DNA of 64,000 nucleotides from Aspidiotus rigidus (lineage: Eukaryota > Arthropoda > Insecta > Hemiptera > Diaspididae): contig JAVHKY010000056.1 in assembly GCA_035079385.1 (NCBI GenBank), positions 2,294,001-2,358,000 of the forward strand, in the 5' to 3' direction. The translations under genes were made by a program, and so were the position numbers. The notes below the pieces were generated by a model. That model saw nothing but the letters and a program-made list of their open reading frames with translations. It ran no database searches and was not told the origin of the DNA. Below, piece by piece: positions 47,566 through 60,589 of the stretch; the stretch's first letter is position 1, and the number at the start of each line of letters is the position of its first letter.

Positions 47566-50500
47566 ATCTATATTTTCCTATTGACACTAAGCCTCTTATG
47601 TTTTCATACACGGGACTTTTAAACTTTGATCCTTTGTATCAGGAAGATTTTTTCTCAAAATACTTGTATGATGGTAAAAATCGCTAACCAATGGGTAAAA
47701 TCGCATTTTGTGTTTCCTTTCTGTCTCCTAATTTGTTTGTCATTTTCTTCTATTTAGGGTAACGTATAATTTATATATCCGAGTGTAATAAAATAGGCTT
47801 TAACAAAAGAAGGACGAGCTTTTAAAGTGAATTTCCTTAGCAGAAAGAAGAAGGAAGAGGGAGGAGAAAATTTACACGGTGTAAACACTATAATACATTT
47901 CATCTTACTTTGTAAAGCGGGTTCAAGAAGGGAACGGCGCGTCCCATCCGCCAGTACGACTAAAAGCGGTAGGTAAGAGGCGTGCAGTACAGTAGACTTG
48001 AATTGAGTAAGTTTAAACGATTACTGCTGACTATAATAATAATAATAATGCAGTTGAGTTGTCACGGCTGAAATCGTGATGGGGTTTTGTACGGCACAAC
48101 GAAATTTTACAGCAATGTGTAAATGACACCAATGTCGACGGCGTTGACAAACACCATTGTTTTATCTACACTATCTAGCCATTATGGGTGTGTGCATTCT
48201 GGGAGTAGATAATATTAAGACGGCGGTTTTCTATCTTTAGTTTTTTATGTAAAATATTTGTACTTGGTGTCCGCACCCTTATTAGTGACAAAACATACGC
48301 AATACCTGAACGCTACTGATCGAAGAATTTATTCGTCATTTACATGGCTTAAAATTCTAAGACTTCGCGTCGCGTATACGCTACCCAATGTAGGCGAACA
48401 AAATATTAAAGATTTGTCACGACAGACCCTCTTTCTAGATTTCAGAGCCAAAACATGTATCATAAGTGCGTACCTCTTTGCACCACCGGTCCTACATTTT
48501 TGAGATTATTCTGAAAAAAAAAAAGTGAGGAGCGACGGATTTACAAATCCACTTCTTACCATAATTTTGTGTACGTATTTTGTATTTCTTACGGTACCTA
48601 AATTTTGCACCCCTCCATTTTAAAAATTTTCAGATTGTAGAATGGGATGAGGAGACAGCATTATAGAACTTTTCTCACACACCTACACTATCATTTTGGG
48701 CCTATTTTCGTACTTTTTCTTCACATTTTTCCGAAATTTGTGACACTCTCCATTTGTGGGTCTCTCTAAGAACAAAACGAGACAAGTTTTCCCACTTTCC
48801 AATCAATAAAGTGAGCAGAATACGGTTTTTTAACGTATTTTCTATTCACCATCAACTATCCGCGAGAGCACTTCCACCGAATACATATAAAACGATTCCG
48901 AAGTGGATCGAATTTATTCTGATTGCATATTGTTTGAACATCAGGAATACCGATGGAAGGTACTGACGAATCATTTCAAGATCTTCGACCTTAATACCCT
49001 TTCAAGACATGTAAATCAATACGTGCGTTTTGGATAGGTTTGAAAATGGTTAATGACATATTTTACTATATGTTGTGAGCTTTCATTCATAAAAACAACG
49101 AGCTTTTGTTTTCCTCTAGCGACAAAACAATCCTCGCATTGACTAAAAAAAATCGTCGAAATCAACCAGTTCACTTTTTTCTGATCGATTTAACTCGCTC
49201 CTTCAATTAATTTGACTGTAAAATTCAGTCAAACTGCTCAAGAAGTTACTCAAAACTGATCTCTCTCCGTGTGAGAAACAATTAAAATAATGAGGAAAGT
49301 TTATTTTTTGCTCCTAGAGACTGATCGTACAAATGGACCTAGAGGACTGAAATTTTGGATTTGTAACTTCGATGAAGAATAATTTCGAGAGAGTTCATCT
49401 TTGACCGCATCTTACTGTCCTCTTTTAATTAATCTCTCGTTTCAGCAAACTTTGTAGCTTTCATTGTACTAAGTATCGTATTAAAACAAACAGGTGGCAG
49501 TGTTCCAGCCGATGGTGATTACTTTCGCGAGTTTTTACGCATAGAACCGTGCGACGCGCCGCATTCGCTCGTAGTATAATAATTTCGCCCGAGTATATCC
49601 ATTACGTGTGCGTATCATTCAGTATCGTGATAACGTACACACACCCTGCCGTAGGCATATACGTGAATCCTCGTCAGTAGGGAAGGGTTTATACCGACTG
49701 CGTCAATTATGTAGCGCATTACTTCTACTTGTTCGCACTTTCTGACATATGCTACTTAAAAAGTTTCATCCGTTAAATTGATATTTATAGCCTAGTACGT
49801 ATAGGTGGCGTGATTTCGCAGCTCCAGCCAACCAACACCCTGGTTTTATTTGTTACAACATCACGCACACCGCGTATTAATACGCGCCTCGAAGTGGTAT
49901 CGTCGCTTTCATTATACTACGATATTTTTGTCGTCATCACCATCGTTATCTCTACTACAAAGTACTTATTTAGTATTGCACTTCATTTTTATTGATTAAT
50001 TCTTGATTGGCAAATTTTCAGCTGACAGATTTTTCGCAGAAAATTTCGCACGTCAGATTTTCCAAACACCTCTGGAAGTGATTAGTATAAGAATGGAAAT
50101 CTATGTTCACAGAATTAGACGAGAAAAGAAATTTGTAAACAGTCGATAGGTACTTACCAGGATTAATATCATGTTTAACAAAATTTCAACCTACCCAACG
50201 GATAAAACAAAACGTATATTTATGTATTCAACTGTAGTTTGCAAGTATAATTATATAGCTTTGAAAATATCTTCTTACACACACCACACATACACAACCA
50301 TTGAAAATGCGGTTAAACATTCGAAATAGCGGTGCGGTGAAAATATGCAGGAATTATTATCTATTTTCTGATCTCTACCCCTCCTTGAAAAGTTATCTCC
50401 ATGTCTTCAATATTTTCCCTCATCCTCAACGCTTACCTTGTAGGTTTTCTGACACTTCCACTTCTACACCCACGCACATATACACTCCCTTAACTCGTGA

Positions 50501-50899
50501 CCCTACTTGGCCAAGAACTATATTTACCAACAAATTGTTAACTGTCAACTTATTCATAATCGTCAACACCCGACTTGTCCCCATATGACACCTCACTCAC
50601 CAAAAAAGAAATTTGTCTGCAGAAGTACACATCCCATTACTGATCATATTCCTACCTGATATTAAGCAGTGACCACCAACTATTTAACACTTTTCTACCC
50701 ATCCAACTCTCCTCTCATCCATCCACTATTTTATATGCATGGCGAAAACTCAACAAATTTATCATCTGTTCTTCTGTAATAATAAATTATACAACTCTTT
50801 TCTGCTGTCTGTCAATATATTTGCTTCTGAAGTTGACGAATTTCTCGGCGTACAACGATCTACCCCCCTCTCAGCATCTGCATTGAAGCTGGTACCCCC
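47566..50899. other. Intergenic region, nothing recognised
   Basis: AT-rich DNA with short unsupported open frames. Positions 49480-49700 are somewhat GC- and CpG-richer but without an assignable gene. Confidence 0.4.
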
Positions 50900-51912
50900 C
50901 CCCCCCCCCACCTCAAATACCGTTTTCCAACTCTCACTACCAAATTCCTTACATCCACCGCTCATTCACTCAGCTTCCAATCTACGCACCCGCACTCTAC
51001 CGACATAATTCACTCCTCCTTCCTCTTGAATCTGAACTATTCAAACACCACAAATTGAACTATCTACCCACTCTAGCTGACCCGTTCCCCAGATATTCGA
51101 CTCGATATAGCTGGTAATCTCCAAACTCACAACACTATATTATAACGACAACTCATTAGAAACATTACCTCTGTACCAAAATTCCGACTCACCAGTCCTA
51201 CTTTACCGACGGCGGTTCTAAACCCAAAACAGGATAGGTGTATTTGATCCTGTCGTTAATTAAAAAATTCTGCATCTATTTTCACTACCAAACAAAATCC
51301 ATATACTCTTGTCTTTCTCATCTCCGTCTTGTCACTCCAGCTCAAATTTATGCTGTTAACTGACTCACTTTCCTCTTCTCTGGCTGCACAGGACTCGCGT
51401 ATTCAACTTATTCCCCATCTCTCTCGTTTTCTGTTTCCCCGCGTCTTCCACCTGCTCTTTATAAAAATTTCACTAAGGTCACGAACTCTCTTTCACGCTC
51501 TTTTGTAGTCTCTGATCCTTTCCCAAGAACTACCTTAATTTTCTCAAACTCTCCAAAGTTACTTACCCCGAGCTGATATCTCTTAGTGTCGATGTATATA
51601 ATAGCTCATAAATACATATAATAGTAATTCGCGTTCATGTCGCATTTGCAAACACCGCCCGTCCCCCATGATGGAGCAGGTGCGGGTTGCTTAAATGCAT
51701 TTCAATTTTGCTTCCTCCAACACCAGAATCGACTCTTTCGGGTAGTGAAAGAAAAATCTCCTACGCGAACCCCCTCTTGTACGGCAATTGCCAAGCTGCT
51801 TTAGCAATCGCCAAGCTGCAATGCCCCCTGGCACGCAAAAGAAAACATAAGGACACACACAACAACAACACCACCATATTCCACAATATTGTAGATCGCT
51901 GTTGGAGTTCCT

Positions 51913-53070
51913 TTAACTTCTTCTCTCTTCAGAGATAATCTTAGTCCTCTTCTTCCTGCAAATCTGGATGTTGATAGTACCAACTGCAAGTTTGAGTCCA
52001 GCCGACTCGATCCAACGCGCCACTACCTTTAGAGCCCGGTTTACCCTGCTCTCCACCGCTACAGTTATTTCGGCAGTGCTAACTACCAGGCTGTTACCCG
52101 CATAGCAGATAAGCTTAACCCCCGGTAGCAGCTTCACCTTAAATATTCCGTTAAATGCGACGCACCAAAAAAGCGACCCCTGCGACACCCCACAAGTAAT
52201 AGTGCGCTTGACTGTGCCAGCAGACGTCTCTGCTTGGATTCCATGACAGCTAAGATAGCTGCTGATCATCTTGAGCAGGTATGCGAGCACTCCTGCGTCC
52301 ACAAGAGCTTCCAATATCCTCTTCCATGGAATCGGATTGAACGCATTTCTTATGTCGAAGCTGATAGCGCTCAAAACTGACGCATAGCAATTGCTGACTC
52401 GGCTATCCTCTTCAGCTAGATCTCAGCATCTGATGTACAGCGTCCAGTTTGAAAACCATACTGACTATTGGAGATTATATTTCTTTCCTTTAGATAGCTC
52501 TCCAGCCGATTGACTATCACACTTTCCAGGAGTTTGCCAACATTGTCCAGCAGACAAAGTGGACAATAAGAGGATGGTAGACCAGGTAGTTTATCCTTCT
52601 TATCGATCAACGCTAAACTGGGTTTCTTCCATCGCACGGGGAACAGTCCCCCAATAATTGCCGCATTGAATGTATCAACAAGCAGTGCTGCGTCAACTGG
52701 ATGTATGGCGCTCCAGACTGGATTTGGAATCTCATCCGGGCCTAGAGCCTTCCAATACTTACCCCGCAGTCTATTGACTGCTGCATCCACCTCCTCGGTA
52801 CCTAGGAGGGATATGCTATCTTCTTCTACTATTGGTAGCGGTACCATTGGTGGTGCCTGCTGTGGGAACAAGCCATCAATGACTTGACCCACACAACCAT
52901 GTCGGCCAACTTCACAGCAACATACCCCTCCCCTCTTTCAACCTCTCCCAGAGCAATTGGACACTCTGGGCAAACACCAATGGCCGCTAAGCCAGTACAG
53001 TCTGCGTACCATCCTTGTACTCCTGCCACGTTGTAGTACATACTCGGCCATTCATGGACACACAATCTAT
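51913..53070 (-). pseudogene. R1-clade LINE 2 ORF2 with internal deletion and altered RT active site
   Basis: Minus strand. Endonuclease start: AGVQGWYADCTGLAAIGVC and LGEVERGEGYVAVKLADMVV (about 53040-52890). It fuses abruptly to RT: KYWKALGPDEIPNPVW, PLCLLDNVGKLLESVIVNRL, SNSQYGFQTGRCTSDA (52892-52416). After a break, 52374-51913 reads AISFDIRNAFNPIPW (motif A), TCGVSQGSLFW (motif B) and LICYAGNSLVV where YADD is expected. Loss of both aspartates and most of the endonuclease shows a dead copy. Confidence 0.88.
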
Positions 53071-53874
53071 ATTTTCGAGCAATTTTGTTCGATTTTGTTA
53101 AAGTATTTATACCTACAGATTCCACGATGAAAAGATGCAGCCAAAAACATCTAACTTTCATCCTTTGTTGCCCCCCCGTTGTTGTGTTTTGTATCTCGCG
53201 GTTTGCCGTGGATCGTACGAGATTTAAAGACTTGCCCAGTAGAGAAAACACAACAAGTTTTAAGAAATCTGTTTAGGTTAATAAGAATATTATTTTAATT
53301 TAGATAATAAATTATACAATATAATTCTGATGTGCAATGTGTCAATTTAACGTATGTTGTAATTTTGAGTCTTATACTGGATCAAAAATTATCATTCTCA
53401 TCTTGAAGTTCCTAACGGACAAAAACAAAAGGAGTCCGTCAGTCTAACTCTAGTGGAGTAAATACGAATTCAGAGAGATTTTAACGTAATCTAAAGATGG
53501 TGGCTTATAACTATCTCTTCCATTTGGACTTATTGATGACATTTGAAATCTACTTGTCAATGGAATTTGAAATTCACTTGACGATGCGAATAGGTGTAAA
53601 TAAACCGACGGAATGTACTTGTCGATGAAATTTGGTAGCGTCGGAATGATATCATTGATAAATTTGCGTCGAAAAGCCATATAATTTCAGTGGAAAGGAG
53701 GTCCAGAAAATAAATGGTTCAGCCTATTTAGGCTAAATCGAATAATCAATGATGTAAATAATCGAGGATTTCGATACCTCGCATCAGCGATTATGCACGA
53801 ATAGGGAGCAACATTTTCGCCTAAAAAACGGCTCTTTCCCTTTATAATGATTTGGTATTGTAAATTCAAGTAAG
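53071..53874. other. 5' flank of LINE 2 and unassigned AT-rich DNA
   Basis: Positions 53071-53270 may be LINE 2 5' sequence (C-rich tract at 53170). The rest shows nothing recognisable. Confidence 0.35.
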
Positions 53875-54235
53875 CCTAGACCTAGATCTAGTATAAAGAC
53901 TACTATAAGCCTGGTATAATAATAGTTTGAGAGTCTAAATTTTCCTCGAATCTCGAGCTATATACACAGTATGACAGGAATTTCGATATCGAGCTATCTA
54001 TGATAGGAGAGGGACTCAAAAAATTTCGTTTCTCGAGCTACATCTGATAGGAGGGCGACTTGGAAAAATTCCTATCATATATGCTCGAGAGTTGAAATTT
54101 TAAATTTGTCCAAGTCCTTCTCCTATCATATATGGCTCGATAGTCGACATTTTTCCAAGTTTTTTGTTGAACGGCGCGGCGCACGGTGGACACCAAATTT
54201 CTCAAAAAGCCCCCATAAAACAGGTTCCTGTTAAC
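53875..54235 (-). repeat. Family D repeat, minus-oriented copy
   Basis: The reverse complement begins AGGAACCTGTTTTATGGG, then TTTTTGAGAAATTTGG and repeated GAGCCATATATGATAGGAG units. Confidence 0.6.
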
Positions 54236-54260
54236 ACTACTGAGCAAGAAAGAATGAGTA

Positions 54261-54560
54261 TTCATTTGAATAGGTGTTTCTAAAGTAATTTTCAACGTTG
54301 AATTCAATGCAGTTTCCCGTTTTGCGAGATTTTTCGCAATGTTGTTGTTTATTTACATCAATTTGCCGCGGAACTTCACGGACGATACCGGTAGTAATAG
54401 TATCCAAACTCGAGAACACACCTTACGTTTCGTGACATTCCGCGGCAAATCGATGCGAATAAACGAGAACATTATGAAAAATCTGGACGTGCTATCGAAA
54501 AACGGGAAACGGCATTGAATTCAGCGTTGAAAATTACTCTAGAAACACTTATTCAAATGA
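54261..54560. mobile_element. 300-bp MITE with about 65-bp inverted repeats
   Basis: Left end TTCATTTGAATAGGTGTTTC... and right end reverse complement TCATTTGAATAAGTGTTTC... run together through AATTTTCAACG and ATTCAATGC. Arms are about 90 percent identical. Inner sequence holds two copies of CCGCGGAA/TTCCGCGG-like words. Confidence 0.78.
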
Positions 54561-56346
54561 CTGCTACAAACAAAAAATTTTTTCTTGTTCAACAGTGTAA
54601 TCGAAGACCACAATTTGAGGATAATAGAAGAGAAAAAAACACTCACGCAGTCGCGTGAGTAGTACACGACTTTTCTTCCCACAATGCAAAAAACATTGAG
54701 AGAGTCACTCCCTCTCTTTAAATTAAATACCAATGACCTGTCAATCATGTCAAACATTTGTAGAATAAACAATAAAACTCAGTTTATAAATTCTATCACT
54801 ACGATGTCACATCAACAGATAACAGAGTAAAAATACCTATAATCCAATAAGGAAACCTGAATTTTGTTATAATTTAGGCTAAGAGTCATCTAAAACCTAC
54901 AAAACGTCTCCAGAAAAACCACTCCCCCTCCCCCTGTCCAAACTGCTACGAGGCTATAACAGTGGTTTCTAATAAAAAAGAGCTCTACAATCATTTTTTC
55001 CCATACCTTATTCTTAGCATATTATTAGTCTAGTATACTGTATATTAGGATGAGTGGTTCAATTCTTTATCACTTCCGATTTCTGGCATCTCTTAAAGCT
55101 ATCTCGAGCTGCTATTCTTCTCGTGCACTCATAAATTGCCTTCACGCTATCATATCACCATTTTCTATGCACACTCCACCCCAAAATTCTTCATCTGGGA
55201 ATCCAGCTACAACGAGATCCCGAAAAACTAAAAAAATCGATGTCGAAACGAAAGAAGCAACCAATCACCCAATAGTCAACCCCTCATTCCTTCCCTCACG
55301 CTTCAACCATTCCAAACGTATTAACAAAATACCTCACTTTTCTAGCTAGAAAATTCGGTAAAAATATATAGCACCCAAGCCCGGTTTACTCGTTAGTCTA
55401 ATCTCAAATCTCACTCAAAAAAGCCAGTCCAAATTGAAAATAATCTTTCCATCTCTTTTAACACCTCAAATCAACTATGAACCACTATTAATTATGTACC
55501 CATACATGAAAAAATGACAAATAAATCAATTATTAATTAAGAGTGAAATCACCCAGGTAGTCTCGCATCAGCACACTTGATGAAGATTAAAAAATTGTAC
55601 TTAATCATTCAAACTCAAGGTTTTCACTAAAATCAGTCGAATAACAAATTAAGAAAAATAAAACGTGAACCCACATTTTGGTCCTCATCCCAACGGAATT
55701 CAAGGCAAGAGGAGGTCATTTTAGCTCGGCTGCGAATAGGCCACACTCGTCTTACTCATACTTATCTTCTCACTAATCTCGCGCCTCCATCATGCCCTCA
55801 CTGTCTCCAAGAAAATTTATCAGTTGATCATTTTTTCTCATGCCCCGACCTGCAACCCACTCGAACCTCCCTAAATATATCTTCCAATATCAATGCAGCA
55901 CTAAACAACAACTCCGAAACCATCGACTCAACCCTAACTTACTTACGCACCACTCAATTCTACAACTTCATATAATTCACCAACAAATTCCGTTCGATCG
56001 CCACTCAATTCCACCAATACGTACCTAATCCAGGGTGTCTACCAAAGTTGAAATTCTAAAAATCGGTACATTTTTGGTACATTTCCGGTGTGTTCAAAAC
56101 CTCAAAATTAATTAGTCCTCCTTCAGAAAAAAAATCTATTGACCAAGTTTTCTACGTGATCACATTACCCAGCTTGAGAAAATCATAAAACACAATAGAA
56201 AAATATTAGATCAATGTAATAGTAATTCAAAAATGCCTCCAAATGAAAACAGATTAGAAAGTAACATAGGTAGTGCAAAAATTGACTTAAAATTAAAACA
56301 GATGATTAGAAACAATAGATACCTATAAAAAGGAAACATTCAAAAT

Positions 56347-58602
56347 TCATTTGGACAACTTTTTCTTGACCATATTAATATTCTCTTCAAGCATATTAAG
56401 ATGTTCTGCATTAGAGTCGATCAATTTTTGTTTTTTGATTTCTAACACTTTCAAGTTTTGCTCTAGAATTCTTCTTTCATCAGCTTCAACTTTTTCTTCA
56501 TATTTCTTCAACTGTAAAGCTTCTTTACGTTTTCCTGAAGCGTTTTTGCAGTACTGAATCATAGAACTTGAAATATTCAACTTTGTTATATCAAAATTTA
56601 TTTGTCGCATGTGATCAAAAACATGACGTTGAGCTACCAGAGAATGCTCTTCTAAATTTTCAACAAGAAAATCTTTATTCACAGAAAAAGACCGCTCAAC
56701 AGCAGCGTTACCGTGGAAAAAAATATAAATGATTTTCAAAAAGTCAGTAAAATCTTGGGATAGAGCATACAAGTCGTTTAAACGCAAAAAAAAACTGGAT
56801 AAATCTTCGCTACGGTTAAAAGTTTTTAAAAATTCCAGAACGCTTTTTCTCTTTGCAAATGGTCAAGTATTCCCTTTTAATAACTTCAGCAGCACTGAAC
56901 TCCAAAAGGTTGTTTTCAACAAAATTAGTTAGTACCAATTCAATTCGGCTTTTTCTAAGTTCAGAGTTTAACATAACTTTTGGAACAATACAGGATGAGC
57001 CTTTAATAATGGGATTATCAAGGGGTAACTTAGATATAAGTTTACAATAAACTGCTTTTAAATATTTCATACAATCCTGTTTGAAACTGTAAACTTCGGA
57101 TACTTTGAATTTTTTCAGAGCATCTTTGGCACCGAAGCCAATATCTACATCATCAACACTTTTCAGATGCGCATCAAGGTCAGTCCTGAAAACGATTTTT
57201 TTCAAAAATCGGTTACCTATGTTTTGAATTAATGCCCGCATGTCATCATAGAGAAGAGGAAATAAGACACCATCCGATTGATATTTTGTCAGAAAATATT
57301 GCAATTCTTCACAAACTGATATCATGAAACGTATTTTAGCGCGCAACAATTTGTCTTTCAACACTGATTTTACAGCATAAAACAATTTTGTTTTTGGTGG
57401 ATTGTCTTCTACACCCTTAATGTACAATTTCAAAGACTCAATGACCTCTTCACTTCGTTTCAACGCGGGTTTGTTTTCAAGCCAGCGGACTGTACAGAAT
57501 CTCAACGGAAATGCAGAACTTTTGGAAAAAAATTTATAACCTGCGCGCCGACTAGGAAAATTTTTAAACAAATAATACGAATTTTTCAAATATTCATTAA
57601 TTTGCCAATTCACTTCCTTATGGCCTTCTTTGTAAGCGTTGTTCACAATATGTAATGAACAGGTTCCAACGTCACACAATTCACACGTTGAAGTTTCAGT
57701 TAAGAAATCACGTTGAAGTTTCAGTTAAGAAATCACGAATGATACAAAATAGTTTCAAATTAACGTTAGGCCCATCTAAAGCGAGTTGTTGCATGTTATA
57801 GAGGCTGAGATTCAATTTTTGCAACCCAGCGACAATGGTCTTTTCCATTTCTTCTGCATTACATTCAAGTGGAAATAATGAACACAAATATCTGGTTTGG
57901 ACTTTTCTGTCTTCTTCATCAAAAACGAATAATTAAGTCCATTTGCGATTTTACACTCACCTTATTTAAGCTTTCGTCCGCTGAAATTGTGTAATTTTTT
58001 GCCTTCCTCGCTCGATCAACGACTTCAATTTGGAAAAATGGACCCAAACCGTAGGTCACGTAATAAGCAGCCTTATCTTTACCTAAATTGAAATTTTTGG
58101 CAACGTCACTGTCGGGGAACATCACAGGAAATAAGTTACTTCCGGATTCTGCACTTCTTAGAGACATGTGAGATGTAACTCTGTTAATTGCCCACATTAT
58201 CTCCGCTTTTATAACATTGGAATTCTTCAACCAACTTGATACTGCTACTGTTGAGGAAGGAAGGACAGGCGTCGAATTTGGAATCGCAGTAGAAGTTGAT
58301 GTCTCTATTCCAGTACTTTTTTTTTCAAACGACAGAGTACTTTGTTCCTTCTTCTTCAGAGGATTTTCCAATCCTTGATGACCTTTTCCTTTTGCGTGAC
58401 TGCGGACATCAGAAATTCCCAAATGTTGAACGCTGAATGCACTTTTACATAATTTGCAGAAAGCCTTCGATCTGTTATTAATAACTGGCGCAATCCACAG
58501 AACAAATTCAGAATCATCAAGCCACGTGTCTTTAAATGAACACGAACCACGAACACGTCGACTTCCCATTTTACGCAAATACTTGTAGAAGTTAGAATCC
58601 AC
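56347..58602 (-). pseudogene. hAT transposase with BED-like finger, three frame breaks
   Basis: N-terminal piece (58602-57919): zinc-finger-like FCKLCKSAFSVQHLGISD...H..GKGH, ALP-type linker, then FFQIEVVDRARKAKNY and ADESLNK (catalytic region). Middle (57800-56816): ALDGPNVN, CSLHIVNNAYKEG and RFCTVRWLENK. C-terminal (56787-56347): hAT dimerisation motif HGNAAVERSFSVNKD and a coiled coil. Breaks: an extra T in a homopolymer near 57928; a 25-bp tandem duplication at 57685-57734; and an A-run indel near 56855. Everything else is well preserved, so inactivation is recent. Confidence 0.92.
57685..57734. repeat. Two exact 25-bp tandem copies inside the hAT ORF
   Basis: CACGTTGAAGTTTCAGTTAA + GAAAT occurs at 57685-57709 and 57710-57734. 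Being 25 bp, it shifts the transposase frame and creates a stop. Confidence 0.95.
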
Positions 58603-58639
58603 AAAAAACGCACAGCCAGGTTGAACATCAGAATCAAAC

Positions 58640-59640
58640 TGAAACTGACACTAGACTTGACAGCTGCATTTCAAATACCGTATGAAGTCCATCAGAAATC
58701 AACGCACTCATACACCACTGTACACTGCCTCGTAGACGACAAGTCGGTGCATGCATGGTCAAATGTAGAGTTGAGAAGTCATCTGTAGAAAGGGCGACAG
58801 TCCCATAAGAATTACATTGACCGGGTGCCTTTTTGACAAATAACTCCTCGGTGTGTTGTACATTGATAACAGTGAACTCAATTCCTAGTAGAGACTGACT
58901 AGCTTCGTTGCGCGCGCATGAAAGAACGGATGTTGAGCGCGCATGAAACAAGGGAATACCTATCTTCTCTCTCTCTCATTTCTTCATTCCGCTGGTCTCA
59001 TACTACAAATTGAGTTGACTGTTGATGAACACTACACAAAAATATACGCGTTGTGACTCTTGGGTGTTGGCGAAACTGCAGTACGCGATTACAGCATTTT
59101 GCTATTCAACAACATGAAAAGCAGGCGTTGCGTTAATAATTTCTGTGAGAAAAAAATGGATGTATTGAAGATGAACAGACTTACATTAACTTAGACATTC
59201 TCGTGCGCAACGCCAGGCTGCCTCTCATCTCTTGAATATTTCTGAAGCCCTACTCTGCCGTACAAAGTAGAAGAATTGACGTATATCCATATCAACAATC
59301 AGCAAAAAATGTTATTTTTTCCATACGTGAAATGTGAAGGATATGTTTTTCGCAGATCGTCGATATGAATGTACGTCAATACTACACACTATTTGCAAAC
59401 GTCGAGAGGGAATCCTACAGTACAAACACATTCTATATAACACAGCGTCTTATAGGAGAAAATTTGTTTCCTATTTCTCGAGAACGATGCGTTTAATAAA
59501 GGTAAAATTATTCAACTTGTAGTTTCCTATCAAATGGACCCAAGTTTGATTTTTTACCTCCCAAAAATATGAAATTACATGCAACTGATAGGAAATTACA
59601 AGACAAATAAAAATTATTATCTTCCAAGTTTTTTCAGACT
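58640..59640. other. 5' non-coding part of the hAT element
   Basis: Between the transposase start and the subterminal repeats. A 105-residue minus-strand open frame (58951-58634) is present but resembles nothing I know; it may be an upstream exon or chance. Confidence 0.4.
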
Positions 59641-60252
59641 TCTCCTATCGGAACACGCCATGAAAAATCGGTACATTTTCGGCATTTCGGTACATATTTT
59701 TAAAAATTGGTACATTTTCGGCATTTTGGGACATTTCGGGACTGGTAGACACCCTGTAATCTAACCTAATTTAAGTTCTAAAATAAGATTGTAACGCCGA
59801 GCAAATAACCCTCGTGCAGTTTATAATGCTCGTAAAATAATAATAAAAAAAAAAAAAAAAACTATCGAGTATGACTAATAATAATGAAAAATAATAGCTA
59901 GAAAAATGAACAACTCGCCATTGCCACTATCCGTTCAAAAATAAATTTAACAAAACAAATAAAATTTGACAAAACAAAATTCAACGCTCTAGGGGCTGTG
60001 GGAAGCGAGATACAAGTGTACTAAATTTGAACGAAAAGGTTTCATCGGAAATAAGATCCAATGAACCCTTGGTAAAGAATGAACAAAGAATGAACCTGTC
60101 GAATGATGAAAGGTTCTTCACAAAATACACGTACTGATAACGAAAGTGGTAAACGTATAGGAAAATCCGCTTCTCCTAACGTAAGCAGCTACTCGCAGCT
60201 ATTCGTGTAAGAAGCTACTCGTAATAGTGAAAATTTTTCAACAAAAGTAAAA

Positions 60253-60550
60253 ATTTCTCGAGAACTACTCATCCGATCCTCAAAAAAAATGCAGGTGCAC
60301 ATCTTCAAATATAATACTACAATATGGCCGAGTTACAAAAAAATCCATCGGGTAGTTTCGGAGGAGTTTTGCGGACAAAAAGGTACTCGAAATACTGTAA
60401 AATTTCTCAACAAATTGAAAATTTCTCGAGAACTACTCATCCGATTTTCAAAAAAATTGCAGGTGCACATCTTCAGATATACTACTACAATATGGCTAAG
60501 TTACAAAAAAATCCATCGGGTAGTTTCGGAGGAGTTCCGCGGACAAAAAA
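60253..60550 (+). repeat. Tandem duplication, 168-bp period
   Basis: ATTTCTCGAGAACTACTCAT at 60253 recurs at 60421, and the following TGCAGGTGCACATCTTC, ACAATATGG and AAAATCCATCGGGTAGTTTC also recur at the same spacing. A (TA)n microsatellite follows (60552-60582). Confidence 0.85.
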
Positions 60551-60552
60551 AT

Positions 60553-60586
<34 letters not shown>

Positions 60587-60589
<3 letters not shown>

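Larger units (their letters stand above)
56031..59756 (-). mobile_element. hAT-family DNA transposon, near full length
   Basis: Terminal inverted repeats CAGGGTGTCTACCA at 56031 and its complement ending at 59756. Next to both ends are multiple GGTACATTTTCGG-type subterminal repeats. TAATC directly flanks both ends (hAT elements normally make 8-bp duplications). The transposase lies on the minus strand. It is inserted in the 3' UTR of LINE 3, whose sequence resumes right after it. Confidence 0.92.
50900..59861 (+). mobile_element. LINE 3 (plus strand), 3' part, broken by later insertions
   Basis: Pieces in order: an RNase H start with YFTDGGSKPKTG near 51200-51235; the ORF2 C-terminus LARLRIGHTRLTHTYLL ...CPHCLQENLSVDHFFSCPDL at 55715-55855, ending in a stop near 55973; 3' UTR up to 56030; and, beyond the hAT insertion, 59757-59861 with GAGCAAATAACCCTCGTGCA and a poly(A) tail. 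The block 51690-53300 is an opposite-strand LINE and 53870-54560 holds repeats, so this LINE was hit repeatedly. Linking the RNase H piece to the C-terminus is inference. Confidence 0.68.

Noticed and set aside
58634..58951. Passenger gene inside the hAT element
   Set aside because: 105 residues without similarity to any family; could be upstream hAT sequence or chance.
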